From: Anaerolineae bacterium
GTDB taxonomy: Bacteria > Chloroflexota > Anaerolineae > JAFGEY01
Assembly: GCA_016931365.1 (NCBI GenBank)
Contig: JAFGEY010000134.1
Span: forward strand, 1-21,060
DNA: 21,060 nucleotides
Reading direction: 5' to 3'
Shown here: in pieces, positions 1 through 7,137 of the stretch
Layout: the number at the start of each line of letters is the position of its first letter
Numbering within the stretch: position 1 is the stretch's first letter
The notes under the pieces: model-generated
Told to the model about the DNA's origin: nothing
The model's input: the letters and a program-made list of their open reading frames with translations, nothing else
The model's database searches: none
Position numbers and translations under genes: made by a program

Positions 1-1149
1 GATCGTCCCCGCGCCGATGTTGGCCTCGGCGCCCACCGTCGCGTCGCCGAGATAGCTGAAATGGCCCATCTTGGCCCCCGGGCCGAGCGTCGAGTTTTTC
101 ATCTCGCCAAAGTTGCCCATGTGCGCGCCCCGGCAGAGCCGCGCCCCCTTGCGCAGGTGCCCAAACGGCCCAATGTTGCTGTCGTCTTCCATCACCGCCT
201 CTTCCAGTACCGACGCAGTCACGCGGCAGCGGTCGCCGATCTGGCAGTCCTCGATGACCGTGTTGGGGCCGATCTCGCAGTCTTCGCCGATGACGGTGTC
301 GCCGCGAATGTGCGTGTTGGCGAGCACCACCGTATCCGCCCCGATGCGCACCGCCGCGTCGATATACGTCGAAGCGGGGTCTTGCAGGGTCACGCCATCG
401 AGCATCAACCGCTCGTTGATCCGCCCGCGCATCACGCGCTCGCACCAGGAGAGGTGAACGCGGTTGTTGATGCCGATCGTCTCGTCGGCGTCGCGGGTCA
501 CAACGGCATCCACGCGCTGCCCATCGGCGACGGCGATGCCGATCATATCGGTGAGGTAATACTCTTTTTTGACCGGGTTGAGCGGAATCCGGTCGATGTG
601 CGACCACAGCCAGCCGGCGTCGAAACAGTACAGCCCGGCGTTCAGCTCGTCGATCCGGAGCTGCTCCGGCGTGCAGTTTTTCTCCTCGACCACCTCCAGC
701 ACGCGACCATCGTCGCCGCGAATGACCCTCCCAAAGCCCATCGACTCGTGGTGGATCAGGGTGAGGATGGTCAGGATCGACTGCCCGCGCTGCTGGCTTT
801 CGACCAACCGGCGCATCGTTTCCGGCTTGAGCAGCGGCATGTCGCCGTAATAGACCAGCACCAAATCAAAACGATCCTCAAGAGCCGCGCGCGCCTGCAT
901 CGCCGCGTGGCCGGTGCCTTTGCGCTCGGCCTGGACGACATAGCTCACCTTCTCCTCGCCCCCCACCTCGCGCACGACATCACCGTCCTTGCCGATTACA
1001 AAGACTGTCTCTTCCGCACCGACGGCGCGTGCAATGTCGACGGCGTATTGGGCGACAGGTTTGCCCGCCAACCGGTGCAGCAGCTTGGTTTGTCTCGATT
1101 TCATCCGCGTGCCTTCGCCAGCCGCGAGAACGACAGTTGCCAGTTTCAT
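1..1149 (-). CDS. glmU: Bifunctional UDP-GlcNAc pyrophosphorylase / glucosamine-1-phosphate N-acetyltransferase (3'-truncated by window edge)
   Basis: GlmU makes UDP-N-acetylglucosamine for peptidoglycan and other envelope sugars: it acetylates glucosamine-1-phosphate, then uridylates it. The frame is open for 383 residues from the ATG at 1149 to base 1. The family is about 455 residues, so roughly 70 C-terminal residues lie outside the window. The N-terminus has the nucleotidyltransferase signature LAAGEGTRMKS, followed by YYGDMPLL and NAGLYCF. The second half is a left-handed beta-helix of hexapeptide repeats. It ends with LRKGARL, NFGEMK and GHFSYLGDATVG, and its His363 falls at the same number as the catalytic His of E. 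coli GlmU. The ATG follows the stop of the upstream dehydrogenase by one base (TGA-G-ATG), with an AGGAG at 1160-1164 inside that gene. It is therefore the fifth gene of the minus-strand operon. Identity is near certain. Confidence 0.96.
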   Translation of the reverse strand, partial: MKLATVVLAAGEGTRMKSRQTKLLHRLAGKPVAQYAVDIARAVGAEETVFVIGKDGDVVREVGGEEKVSYVVQAERKGTGHAAMQARAALEDRFDLVLVYYGDMPLLKPETMRRLVESQQRGQSILTILTLIHHESMGFGRVIRGDDGRVLEVVEEKNCTPEQLRIDELNAGLYCFDAGWLWSHIDRIPLNPVKKEYYLTDMIGIAVADGQRVDAVVTRDADETIGINNRVHLSWCERVMRGRINERLMLDGVTLQDPASTYIDAAVRIGADTVVLANTHIRGDTVIGEDCEIGPNTVIEDCQIGDRCRVTASVLEEAVMEDDSNIGPFGHLRKGARLCRGAHMGNFGEMKNSTLGPGAKMGHFSYLGDATVGAEANIGAGTI

Positions 1150-1150
1150 C

Positions 1151-1966
1151 TCAGCGTTGCTCCTGTTGATAATATTTCGAAAATGCCCATTCGAACAACC
1201 GGGAAGGTAGAAGAATTTTGAGCCACACCGCCGCGCGTTCATAAAATGGGCCAACCATGTAGCGCAGCCGGGGCGATTTGCTGCGAACAATCCACTCGAT
1301 CAGCCGCGCAAATTGGGCCGGGCGCGCGCCGTGCTGCTCGTCGTGTTCCATCACTGCGACGGCGCGGCGCATGTTGGCGGCATAAGCGGCGTCCGGTTCG
1401 ATGGCCCGACGGTTGGCGGTGAACCTGGTGGCGAAATCGCCCGGCTCGACCAGGACGACGCGGACGCCAAAGGGCCGCGCTTCCAGGCGCAGCGCCTCGG
1501 TCACCCCTTCGACGGCGAACTTGCTTGCCGAGTACATGCTTTGAAAGGGAATAGCAATCAAGCCCCCCACCGAGCTGACGTTGATGATCATCCCGGCGCG
1601 GCGCTCGCGCATATGCGGCAGCACCGCCTGGCAGACGCGCAGCGTGCCGTAGAAATTGGTCTCAAGCTGGGCCTTAAACGCCTCGACCGGCGTGCTTTCC
1701 ACCGCCCCAGCCATGCCATAGCCTGCGCAGTTGATCACGACATCGATGCGCCCTTCGCGCCGCAGCAGCAGGTCGATCCCCTGGCGGACGGATGCGCTGT
1801 CATCGACATCCATACGAAGCGGCCGCACGCCCACACGCGATTCGCCTTCAAGCGGCGCGCGGCGGCTGGTGCCGTAAACCGTGTACCCTTTTTGTGCCAA
1901 GTGCTCGGCGGCGGCCTGTCCCAAGCCCGAGGACGCGCCGGTGACAAGAACAATACCGGATTCCAT
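1151..1966 (-). CDS. Classical short-chain dehydrogenase/reductase
   Basis: This is a 271-residue Rossmann-fold NAD(P)-dependent oxidoreductase; the substrate is unknown. Visible motifs are the cofactor glycine motif TGASSGLG (9-16), NCAG (79-82), Asn104, catalytic Ser132, and YSASK with Tyr145 and Lys149. The Ser-Tyr distance of 13 is the classical one. YGTSRR with Arg35 after beta-2 hints at NADP(H), which is inference. The C-terminal helix-rich tail is longer than in FabG and resembles retinol/steroid-dehydrogenase-like SDRs. A longer frame begins at 2011, but the ATG at 1966 is preferred. It has GAAAGG seven bases upstream and places TGASSG at the usual distance. The gene sits between the isomerase-like gene (48-bp gap) and glmU (1-bp gap), so it is probably co-transcribed with them. 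Confidence 0.9.
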   Translation of the reverse strand: MESGIVLVTGASSGLGQAAAEHLAQKGYTVYGTSRRAPLEGESRVGVRPLRMDVDDSASVRQGIDLLLRREGRIDVVINCAGYGMAGAVESTPVEAFKAQLETNFYGTLRVCQAVLPHMRERRAGMIINVSSVGGLIAIPFQSMYSASKFAVEGVTEALRLEARPFGVRVVLVEPGDFATRFTANRRAIEPDAAYAANMRRAVAVMEHDEQHGARPAQFARLIEWIVRSKSPRLRYMVGPFYERAAVWLKILLPSRLFEWAFSKYYQQEQR

Positions 1967-2014
1967 ATGCTGGCCTTTCAAATGGTGTGCATTGTACACA
2001 AAAAAGGACAATTT

Positions 2015-2971
2015 TCAAAGCAGAGCTTGCAGCACATGCAGGCCGCCCTGCGCGTGGTCGAAAAAAGATGGTTTCAGCTCAATGATCATATCACCGTGGT
2101 AATCGGGCCAGCGCGCAAACACCTCGCGATAGGGAATTTCACCCCAGCCCGGCGGCATGTGCACGTCGGCCTCGCCAAAAGCCCAGCGATCCGACTCTTG
2201 ATCGAATCCCCAGTCGAGCCGCCCGAAATTATCACTCAGGTGGATGTGCTTGAGCCAGGGCGCGGCCCGCTTGATTGCCGTCAGGTAATCGAACCCCATG
2301 TCGCGGGCGGCGATATACAGGTGGCCCACATCCACAGTCAGGCCGACGTTGGGATGATCGATAGCCTCAAGCTGGCACACAATCGGCATGATGTGAATGC
2401 GCGCATGGTGCTTGGACAGCGCCTCGCGTGGCAGGCCAAAACGGGCCATCTGCTCGTGCTCCCACCGGTGGGTATCGCCGTTCTCCATCCCGATGGTCAC
2501 GCCGGCATCGGCGGCAAGCGGAGCCAGGCGGCGAAACGCCTCCACTTCATACCGCGCACCTTCGGCCAGTTCGTCGTCGCTCAACAAAGTCTGCCGCACG
2601 CCATAACGCACCTCGTCGAGCGCCTGCAACCCGCTGTGATAGACCAGGCGGGACGCACCTGCTGCCCGGCAAATCTCGATCTGACTGCGCATAATCTGCT
2701 CGCACAGCGCATGGCGCGAATCATAAGCCAGGTTAAGGCGCAGCAGCCCATGGACAGTGTAAGAGAGATCAAAGTTGCGAATCACGGCTAAAAACGCATT
2801 CAGTGATGGTTGGTGTATTTGCCCGTTTATAATTAGATGAAATGGAGTGATATCAATCTCGATCAACTTGAAACCGATCATGCGAAAATGGTCGAGTTGA
2901 CACTCAAGTTGGTCGAGTTTGCGCCAGGGCCCGATGTGGTCGAGGTTGATGCCGATATTCTTAACATGCAT
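2015..2971 (-). CDS. Sugar phosphate isomerase/epimerase-like TIM-barrel protein (AP endonuclease 2 superfamily)
   Basis: This 318-residue protein has the pattern of the xylose-isomerase-like TIM-barrel superfamily, which includes sugar isomerases, epimerases, dehydratases and endonuclease IV. Likely divalent-metal ligands appear in the expected order: Glu163 in IGMENGD, Asp214 and His217 in LTVDVGH, His242/His244 in KHIHLSDN, and Glu298 in MIIELKP. An early YTVHG (71-75) and YHSG (111-114) fit the N-terminal strands of the barrel. The exact reaction cannot be read from the sequence. Sugar epimerization or isomerization is more likely than DNA repair because the neighbours are metabolic. The ATG at 2971 lies inside the last codons of the DUF952 gene (11-bp overlap), which suggests translational coupling. 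A start nine codons upstream (2998) is possible but would overlap further. Confidence 0.85.
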   Translation of the reverse strand: MHVKNIGINLDHIGPWRKLDQLECQLDHFRMIGFKLIEIDITPFHLIINGQIHQPSLNAFLAVIRNFDLSYTVHGLLRLNLAYDSRHALCEQIMRSQIEICRAAGASRLVYHSGLQALDEVRYGVRQTLLSDDELAEGARYEVEAFRRLAPLAADAGVTIGMENGDTHRWEHEQMARFGLPREALSKHHARIHIMPIVCQLEAIDHPNVGLTVDVGHLYIAARDMGFDYLTAIKRAAPWLKHIHLSDNFGRLDWGFDQESDRWAFGEADVHMPPGWGEIPYREVFARWPDYHGDMIIELKPSFFDHAQGGLHVLQALL

Positions 2972-3317
2972 AGGGTTCCATTTCTTCGGGCAATGCAAAG
3001 TTGCCCGACGGGTCCGGCTCCAGGTCGATCACCCGGCACACGGCCGACACCTTCAGTGCGCCGTACAGATGCGGGTAGAGATCGCCATCGTAGCCAGGTT
3101 CGTAACGAATTTCAGCGCCGGTTCGAGCTGTGTCGACGCCCAAGAGCACCAGGTCGACCTGTCCCCGGTAATAAAAGTTGGCGACAGGGATAACCTGGGT
3201 GGCGGTCGAGCAGTGGATAAACCCATCTGTATCCAATGACTCGGGGTAGTACAGGCCCGCCTGCTGCGCTCGCTGCCATTGATCGCGCGCAGTGATATGA
3301 AAAACTAGTTCGTTCAT
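2961..3317 (-). CDS. DUF952 family protein
   Basis: This small 118-residue cytosolic protein has the DUF952 hallmarks: an N-terminal FHIT strand, then DGFIHCST (31-38), VANFYY, DLVLLGVD, and the late YPHLYG (81-86) before a final strand. Family members are uncharacterised. The conserved histidines look like an active or binding site, but no reaction is established that I can cite. The length matches the family, so it appears intact. The start is well supported by AAAGGAG four bases upstream, inside the end of the cyclase gene. Its ATG overlaps the cyclase stop as ATGA, which implies coupled translation. Its own stop overlaps the start of the TIM-barrel gene by 11 bp. Confidence 0.86.
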   Translation of the reverse strand: MNELVFHITARDQWQRAQQAGLYYPESLDTDGFIHCSTATQVIPVANFYYRGQVDLVLLGVDTARTGAEIRYEPGYDGDLYPHLYGALKVSAVCRVIDLEPDPSGNFALPEEMEPYAC

Positions 3318-5206
3318 TTTTCTCCTTTGGCACCTAACACGCGATACGCCTGCACCGGCTCGGCCTTGTTTTTGACCATCATCGGTGCCAGCGCTTCAGC
3401 CTCAAAGAGGTCTTTGACCACCGCATACGCCGCATCGCTGATTAGCACCGTGCCGGAGGGAGCCTGGCCTTCCAGCCGCGCGGCGAGGTTGACCGTATCG
3501 CCGATCGCCGTGTAATCGAGCCGCCGCCGCGAGCCGATTTGCCCCACAACCGCCGGGCCGGTGGTGATGCCGATGCCATAGCCTACCTCCCACTGCGCGG
3601 CGTCGCATTCGGGGTTCATCCGGCAGCGCAGTTCACTGACCTCAGCGGCGGCGCGCTGCATGTCGAGCGCGGCACGCACAGCGCGTTCAGCGTGGTCGGG
3701 CTGAGCGAGCGGCGCGCCAAAAATGACCATCATCCCGTCGCCGGTATATTTGTCGAGGGTGCCGCTGTGCTTGAACACCTGCTCTTCCATACTGTTGAGG
3801 TACAGGTTCAGAATCTCGACCACCTCAGACGGCGACAGGTTTTCCGAGATACGGGTAAAGCCGCGAATGTCGGCAAAGAGCACGCTGATCTCGCGCAACT
3901 GTCCACCGGGACGAACCAGATCGGGCGCGTCGAGGGCCATCTGCACGATCTGGTCGCGCACTTCGGCCGAGACAAACCGACCGAATACATCGGCCACGCG
4001 CAGGCGATCCACACGCTCGACGGCAAAACGTACCGCCGTCGCCACGGCGTAACAGAGCAAAATCGTCGCATAAGGGATAAGCACGTTGGGCAGCATACCA
4101 CTGTCAAAGCGCCAGTTGGTGTACAGGAAATAGGCAAAGACCAACGCGATGGTAAAAACCGCTCCCAACGCTGCGCCTAACTGCGAGAGAACCAGTGCCG
4201 AGATCAGCGACAACACAACGATGGTCAAAATCGTCTGCGCGCGCGACTCGGGGATCAGCGCGCGATGCGTGAATAGCGTGTGCAGAGCATTGGCCTGGAA
4301 TTCGATGCCGGACATCCGCCGCGCCGATATCGGTGTCTGGTGCAGGTCCATCTCACCGACCGTATCCATCATGCCCACCAGGACGATCTTGTCTCTAAAA
4401 ACGACCGGGGCGACCTTGCCCTGCGTCACGTCGACGAAAGAGTAACTGGGAAAGGTGTTTGGCACACCGACGAAATTGACCAGCATCGCCCCACTTGTAT
4501 CGGTCGGGATGCGGAATTTGACCTCGTACTCGTCACCGAGAACCACATTGTTGCCTTCCAGGGCGGAAGGCACGTCGTACAAGGCGGCGCGTTGGCACAG
4601 AATGCGCAGATTGAACGCTTCGACGACATTGCCGCCAACCTCGATCAACAGGGGCACGCGGCGCAGCCGTCCGTCGACATCTTGGACCACAGCGACCATC
4701 CCCGCATCAGCAGCGGCCTGCAGCAAGTCGGGAAAGGGGCGCACGGTCTGCCCCGCCACATACAGATCGCCGCTCGCCTGGGGTTGATGCAGTTCCAGCG
4801 AGGCCAGGGGCATTACCACGTTGCCCGCCGCACGCACGGCTTGCACCAGAGCCGCCGCATCGGGGTTGTTGAGCGGGCCAGGGTCGGGCAGGAGCACGTC
4901 AAAACCAACCACGTCGGCCTCGGCGAGATACTCAAACAGGGGCACATAAGCCGACAAAGCCCACGGCCAATCGCCCAGTGTCTGGAGGCTCTTTTCGTCA
5001 ATGGCGACGATGACAATGTCTTCGCCGGGATCGCTGTGCGCACTATACAAATAATCGGATGCCGACGCCTGGGTCGAACTAAATAGCCCCGCCCACTGTA
5101 CGCCGGACATCACCAGGGCAACGAGCAGACCGGCGATCGCCGCTTGCAACAGCCGTCGCCGCCGTTGTGTCGATACGAGGGCTTTAATTGGGTGCCAGGT
5201 TGACAT
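3314..5206 (-). CDS. CHASE2-domain class III (IIIb-like) adenylate cyclase, membrane sensor
   Basis: This 630-residue cyclase makes cAMP from ATP under control of an extracytoplasmic sensor. A first TM segment lies at about 19-40. The CHASE2 region (about 50-320) contains IVIVAIDEKSL, VVGFDVLLPDP and the late LVGMMDTVGEMD. Two or three hydrophobic segments follow at about 324-395, then a catalytic domain at about 437-580. The catalytic domain shows metal Asp446 (FADIRGFT) and Asp490 (KYTGDG), adenine-contact Lys486, and transition-state Asn573 and Arg577 (GDTVNLAARLE). By spacing from Asn573, the second base-specifying position is Thr566 rather than Asp. That is the class IIIb pattern found in cyclases such as cyanobacterial CyaC, often bicarbonate-responsive. 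The ATG at 5206 is chosen for the strong GGAGGTGACC just before it; in-frame starts up to 5248 lack this. It is the first gene of the five-gene operon and lies opposite a FecR-domain module. Confidence 0.93.
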   Translation of the reverse strand: MSTWHPIKALVSTQRRRRLLQAAIAGLLVALVMSGVQWAGLFSSTQASASDYLYSAHSDPGEDIVIVAIDEKSLQTLGDWPWALSAYVPLFEYLAEADVVGFDVLLPDPGPLNNPDAAALVQAVRAAGNVVMPLASLELHQPQASGDLYVAGQTVRPFPDLLQAAADAGMVAVVQDVDGRLRRVPLLIEVGGNVVEAFNLRILCQRAALYDVPSALEGNNVVLGDEYEVKFRIPTDTSGAMLVNFVGVPNTFPSYSFVDVTQGKVAPVVFRDKIVLVGMMDTVGEMDLHQTPISARRMSGIEFQANALHTLFTHRALIPESRAQTILTIVVLSLISALVLSQLGAALGAVFTIALVFAYFLYTNWRFDSGMLPNVLIPYATILLCYAVATAVRFAVERVDRLRVADVFGRFVSAEVRDQIVQMALDAPDLVRPGGQLREISVLFADIRGFTRISENLSPSEVVEILNLYLNSMEEQVFKHSGTLDKYTGDGMMVIFGAPLAQPDHAERAVRAALDMQRAAAEVSELRCRMNPECDAAQWEVGYGIGITTGPAVVGQIGSRRRLDYTAIGDTVNLAARLEGQAPSGTVLISDAAYAVVKDLFEAEALAPMMVKNKAEPVQAYRVLGAKGEK

Positions 5207-5238
5207 GGTCACCTCCGTGTGTTTCTCTTTGAGTGTTG

Positions 5239-5267
5239 ATTGTATCACATCTGGGAGTGCGGAGCAA
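5239..5267 (-). promoter_or_regulatory. Putative sigma-70 promoter of the cyclase-glmU operon
   Basis: On the minus strand, TTGCTC (5262-5267) and TACAAT (5239-5244) are separated by exactly 17 bp. A TGA just before the -10 gives an extended -10. The predicted RNA start near 5232 leaves a leader of about 26 bases containing the strong ribosome binding site. A TGTGA half-site overlaps the -10; a matching second CRP half-site is poor, so cAMP-CRP control is only a guess. Confidence 0.6.
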
Positions 5268-5273
5268 AAGCCA

Positions 5274-5302
5274 TTGACAAGGCCCTGTTCACGCCTTATA
5301 AT
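5274..5302 (+). promoter_or_regulatory. Near-consensus sigma-70 promoter of the small membrane protein/FecR pair
   Basis: TTGACA (5274-5279) and TATAAT (5297-5302) are both perfect consensus hexamers with a 17-bp spacer. Transcription should start near 5309, about 77 bases before the ATG at 5386. The -35 lies only six bases from the -35 of the divergent cyclase promoter, so the two polymerases would compete or share a regulator. Confidence 0.8.
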
Positions 5303-5385
5303 GAAACTGGGCGTTGACAGAAAAGCGCCCGATTCAGATCAAAATGCTTGTTGGGGGGCACCGTTGGGTCAGGAGAGATGTCTCG

Positions 5386-5829
5386 ATGAGTTCAGCCAGG
5401 TCGCGTTCCGTTTCGCTTACCAGTGTTGTCGTCCTCGTTGTTTTCGCTGCCATTGCCGGCTTTTTGATTGTGTATACCTGGGTTCCTGGGCAGCGCTCTT
5501 TGACGCGAGAGCAAGGCCGGGTAACGCAGGTCGTCAAGCAAAAAAACACCTGGTATCAAGCCACCATCGTCACCCAAAGTGGCGTGACGCTCACCTGCCG
5601 GGCGCGCAAAAATCCGATGGCCTGGGCAAGCCGGTGTCCGATCGAAGAGATGGAAAAGCGTGTGGGCACACCGGTAACGGTCAGCTATGCCCAAGAAACG
5701 CTCTATATCATTGAAAGTGGCGATGTAACCCTGCTCGGCCTCCAAGAGCATCGGCAAGCTCAGGCGACCGCGATTGTTCTGGCGATTATGCTCCTGGGAA
5801 TGGCTTTTATGGCAGTGTGGCTTTCGTGA
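5386..5829 (+). CDS. Small membrane protein with two TM segments and an extracytoplasmic domain (DUF3592-like pattern)
   Basis: This is a 147-residue protein of unknown function. One TM segment lies at about 11-33 and another at about 126-146. Between them is a beta-rich region of about 90 residues, including EQGRVTQVVKQKN, WYQATIVTQSGVTLTC and GTPVTVSYAQE. The layout and the G-x-V-T / V-x-V-x-Y strands recall DUF3592-type proteins, but this is a resemblance only. Two cysteines, Cys71 and Cys84, could form a disulfide if the loop is outside the membrane. The ATG at 5386 is chosen because AGGAGAG lies eight bases upstream; a frame extension to 5314 exists without a comparable site. It is followed after 47 bp by the FecR-domain gene, so the two are probably one transcript. 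Confidence 0.72.
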   Translation: MSSARSRSVSLTSVVVLVVFAAIAGFLIVYTWVPGQRSLTREQGRVTQVVKQKNTWYQATIVTQSGVTLTCRARKNPMAWASRCPIEEMEKRVGTPVTVSYAQETLYIIESGDVTLLGLQEHRQAQATAIVLAIMLLGMAFMAVWLS

Positions 5830-5876
5830 ATCGGTCGAGATCGAATGGATCGTGCGATTGTGTGGAGGAGAGAAAC

Positions 5877-7010
5877 GTGAAGGATAAACCCGCTCCCTCG
5901 GAAGGCAACCTTCCGGCTGAAAAAGACACGCCAAAAAACGAGATGCCCTCTCAATCGAAGCGCAAAAAACGCACCGGATTGCGCCTAGTGCTCCTGGTGT
6001 TGATTGCCCTGCCGCTGCTCGGCTGCCTGATTTACTGGCTTTCCGGGCTGATCGGCTTGAGCGCGACGGCCAAGTTGATCGAGCTGCAAGGTGTGGTCCA
6101 GAACCAAAAACCAAAGGAGACGCGCTGGGAGCCCGCTTTGCTGAATCAGCTTTTGAAACGTCAGGAACGTGTGCGCACTGGCGCCAATTCGGGCGCACAA
6201 CTGCTCTTTTTCGACGTTTCAACCGTAGAGCTGGACGAAAACACCGAGATCAGCATCGAACAGCTTGCCAAACGGCGCGGCGGCAGCGCGGTCGATATCG
6301 TGCTCAAGACCTGGGTCGGCAAGACGGTGGTCCGCGCCGTGCGATTCGTCGATCCGTCATCATCGCTGCGCGTGGATACGCCAACAGCGTCCACCGTGGT
6401 GCGCGGCGCGCGGTTCAGTGTCGAAGTTGCCGAGGACGGCAGCACCGTGATCGATGTGTATGAAGGCAAAGCCCAAGTTCAGGTCGGGGACAAGACGGTT
6501 CAGGTGACGATGGGCGAAAAGCTCACTGTGACGTCGGGCGGACAGTTCAGCCAGGAACGCACCTTTGTGCCCAACGCACAGCCGGTCATCGACAAAGTCA
6601 CTGAGGCGTGGGAAGCCTCCGGCGACGAATTCCGCGTCGAATTGAGCGAAACCGAGGTCAACGAGTTTCTTACGGCCATCGGCGAGGAAACCGAATTTAT
6701 CGTCACCGAAGCGCAGGTCTGGTTTTTGGAGGATGAGGCACGCATCGAGGCCGTGCTCGGCAAACCTGTCCCGCTTGACATCAGCGCGGCGCTGCGCTTT
6801 GACATCGTTGAGGGGCACATTTACCCCGACGTGAAATCGCTCTCGGCGGGAGTCAGCCTGCCCATCCCCAAGTTTATGATCAACCCGGCGATAGACCTGA
6901 TCATGGATCAGGTCGAAACGTATCTGGCCGAAGCATACAAGTTTGTCGAATTTACCGAGGTCACGATTGCCGACAAAACGCTGATCGTGGTGGGAAAGAA
7001 GCAGAAATAA
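5877..7010 (+). CDS. Membrane-anchored FecR-domain protein
   Basis: This 377-residue protein has a charged cytoplasmic N-terminus (1-34), one TM segment (about 35-60) and an extracytoplasmic FecR domain. The FecR domain spans about 95-220, and its core is VDTPTASTVVRGARFSVEV followed by TVIDVYEGKAQVQVGDK. FecR domains classically relay outer signals to sigma factors. In other lineages they occur in envelope proteins whose role is unclear. The C-terminal part (about 250-372) is a separate beta/alpha region starting VELSETEVNEFL and ending TIADKTLIVVG. It loosely recalls DUF2993/LmeA-type lipid-binding modules, which is a weak inference. The GTG at 5877 is chosen because GGAGGAG ends six bases upstream; the in-frame ATG at 5817 would overlap the previous gene and has no ribosome site. 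No ECF sigma factor or TonB receptor is nearby, so the partner may be the divergent CHASE2 cyclase. Confidence 0.85.
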   Translation: MKDKPAPSEGNLPAEKDTPKNEMPSQSKRKKRTGLRLVLLVLIALPLLGCLIYWLSGLIGLSATAKLIELQGVVQNQKPKETRWEPALLNQLLKRQERVRTGANSGAQLLFFDVSTVELDENTEISIEQLAKRRGGSAVDIVLKTWVGKTVVRAVRFVDPSSSLRVDTPTASTVVRGARFSVEVAEDGSTVIDVYEGKAQVQVGDKTVQVTMGEKLTVTSGGQFSQERTFVPNAQPVIDKVTEAWEASGDEFRVELSETEVNEFLTAIGEETEFIVTEAQVWFLEDEARIEAVLGKPVPLDISAALRFDIVEGHIYPDVKSLSAGVSLPIPKFMINPAIDLIMDQVETYLAEAYKFVEFTEVTIADKTLIVVGKKQK

Positions 7011-7026
7011 AGCCACAGACGGTCGC

Positions 7027-7066
7027 AAAAAGAAAAGCGGGCGGCGCGTTCAAACGCGCCGCCCGC
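7027..7066 (-). terminator. Strong rho-independent terminator of the ABC operon (possibly bidirectional)
   Basis: A perfect 14-bp inverted repeat (7037-7050 with 7053-7066, two central bases) is almost all G and C. On the minus strand it is followed directly by TTTTCTTTTT (7027-7036). It ends the leftward ABC operon. The plus-strand side has only a short TTGATCGTTT, so it may weakly stop the FecR transcript as well. It sits between convergent genes. Confidence 0.88.
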
Positions 7067-7137
7067 TTGATCGTTTAGAGACAGTCTAGTACTGCTCGTA
7101 TATGAAACTTGTTTATCAAATCTAGTTTGACGGAGTG

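Noticed and set aside
61..1221. Long plus-strand open frame of 386 codons opposite glmU
   Set aside because: It is the antisense shadow of glmU in GC-rich DNA; the peptide is rich in His/Arg/Ala without domains, and GlmU motifs on the other strand are unambiguous.
1313..2791. Plus-strand open frame of 492 codons
   Set aside because: It lies antisense to two well-supported genes (SDR and TIM-barrel protein), has no family motif and no convincing ribosome site.
5232..5250. CRP (cAMP receptor protein) site over the cyclase promoter
   Set aside because: Only one TGTGA half-site is good; the second half matches about three of five bases, so I do not list it as a feature.
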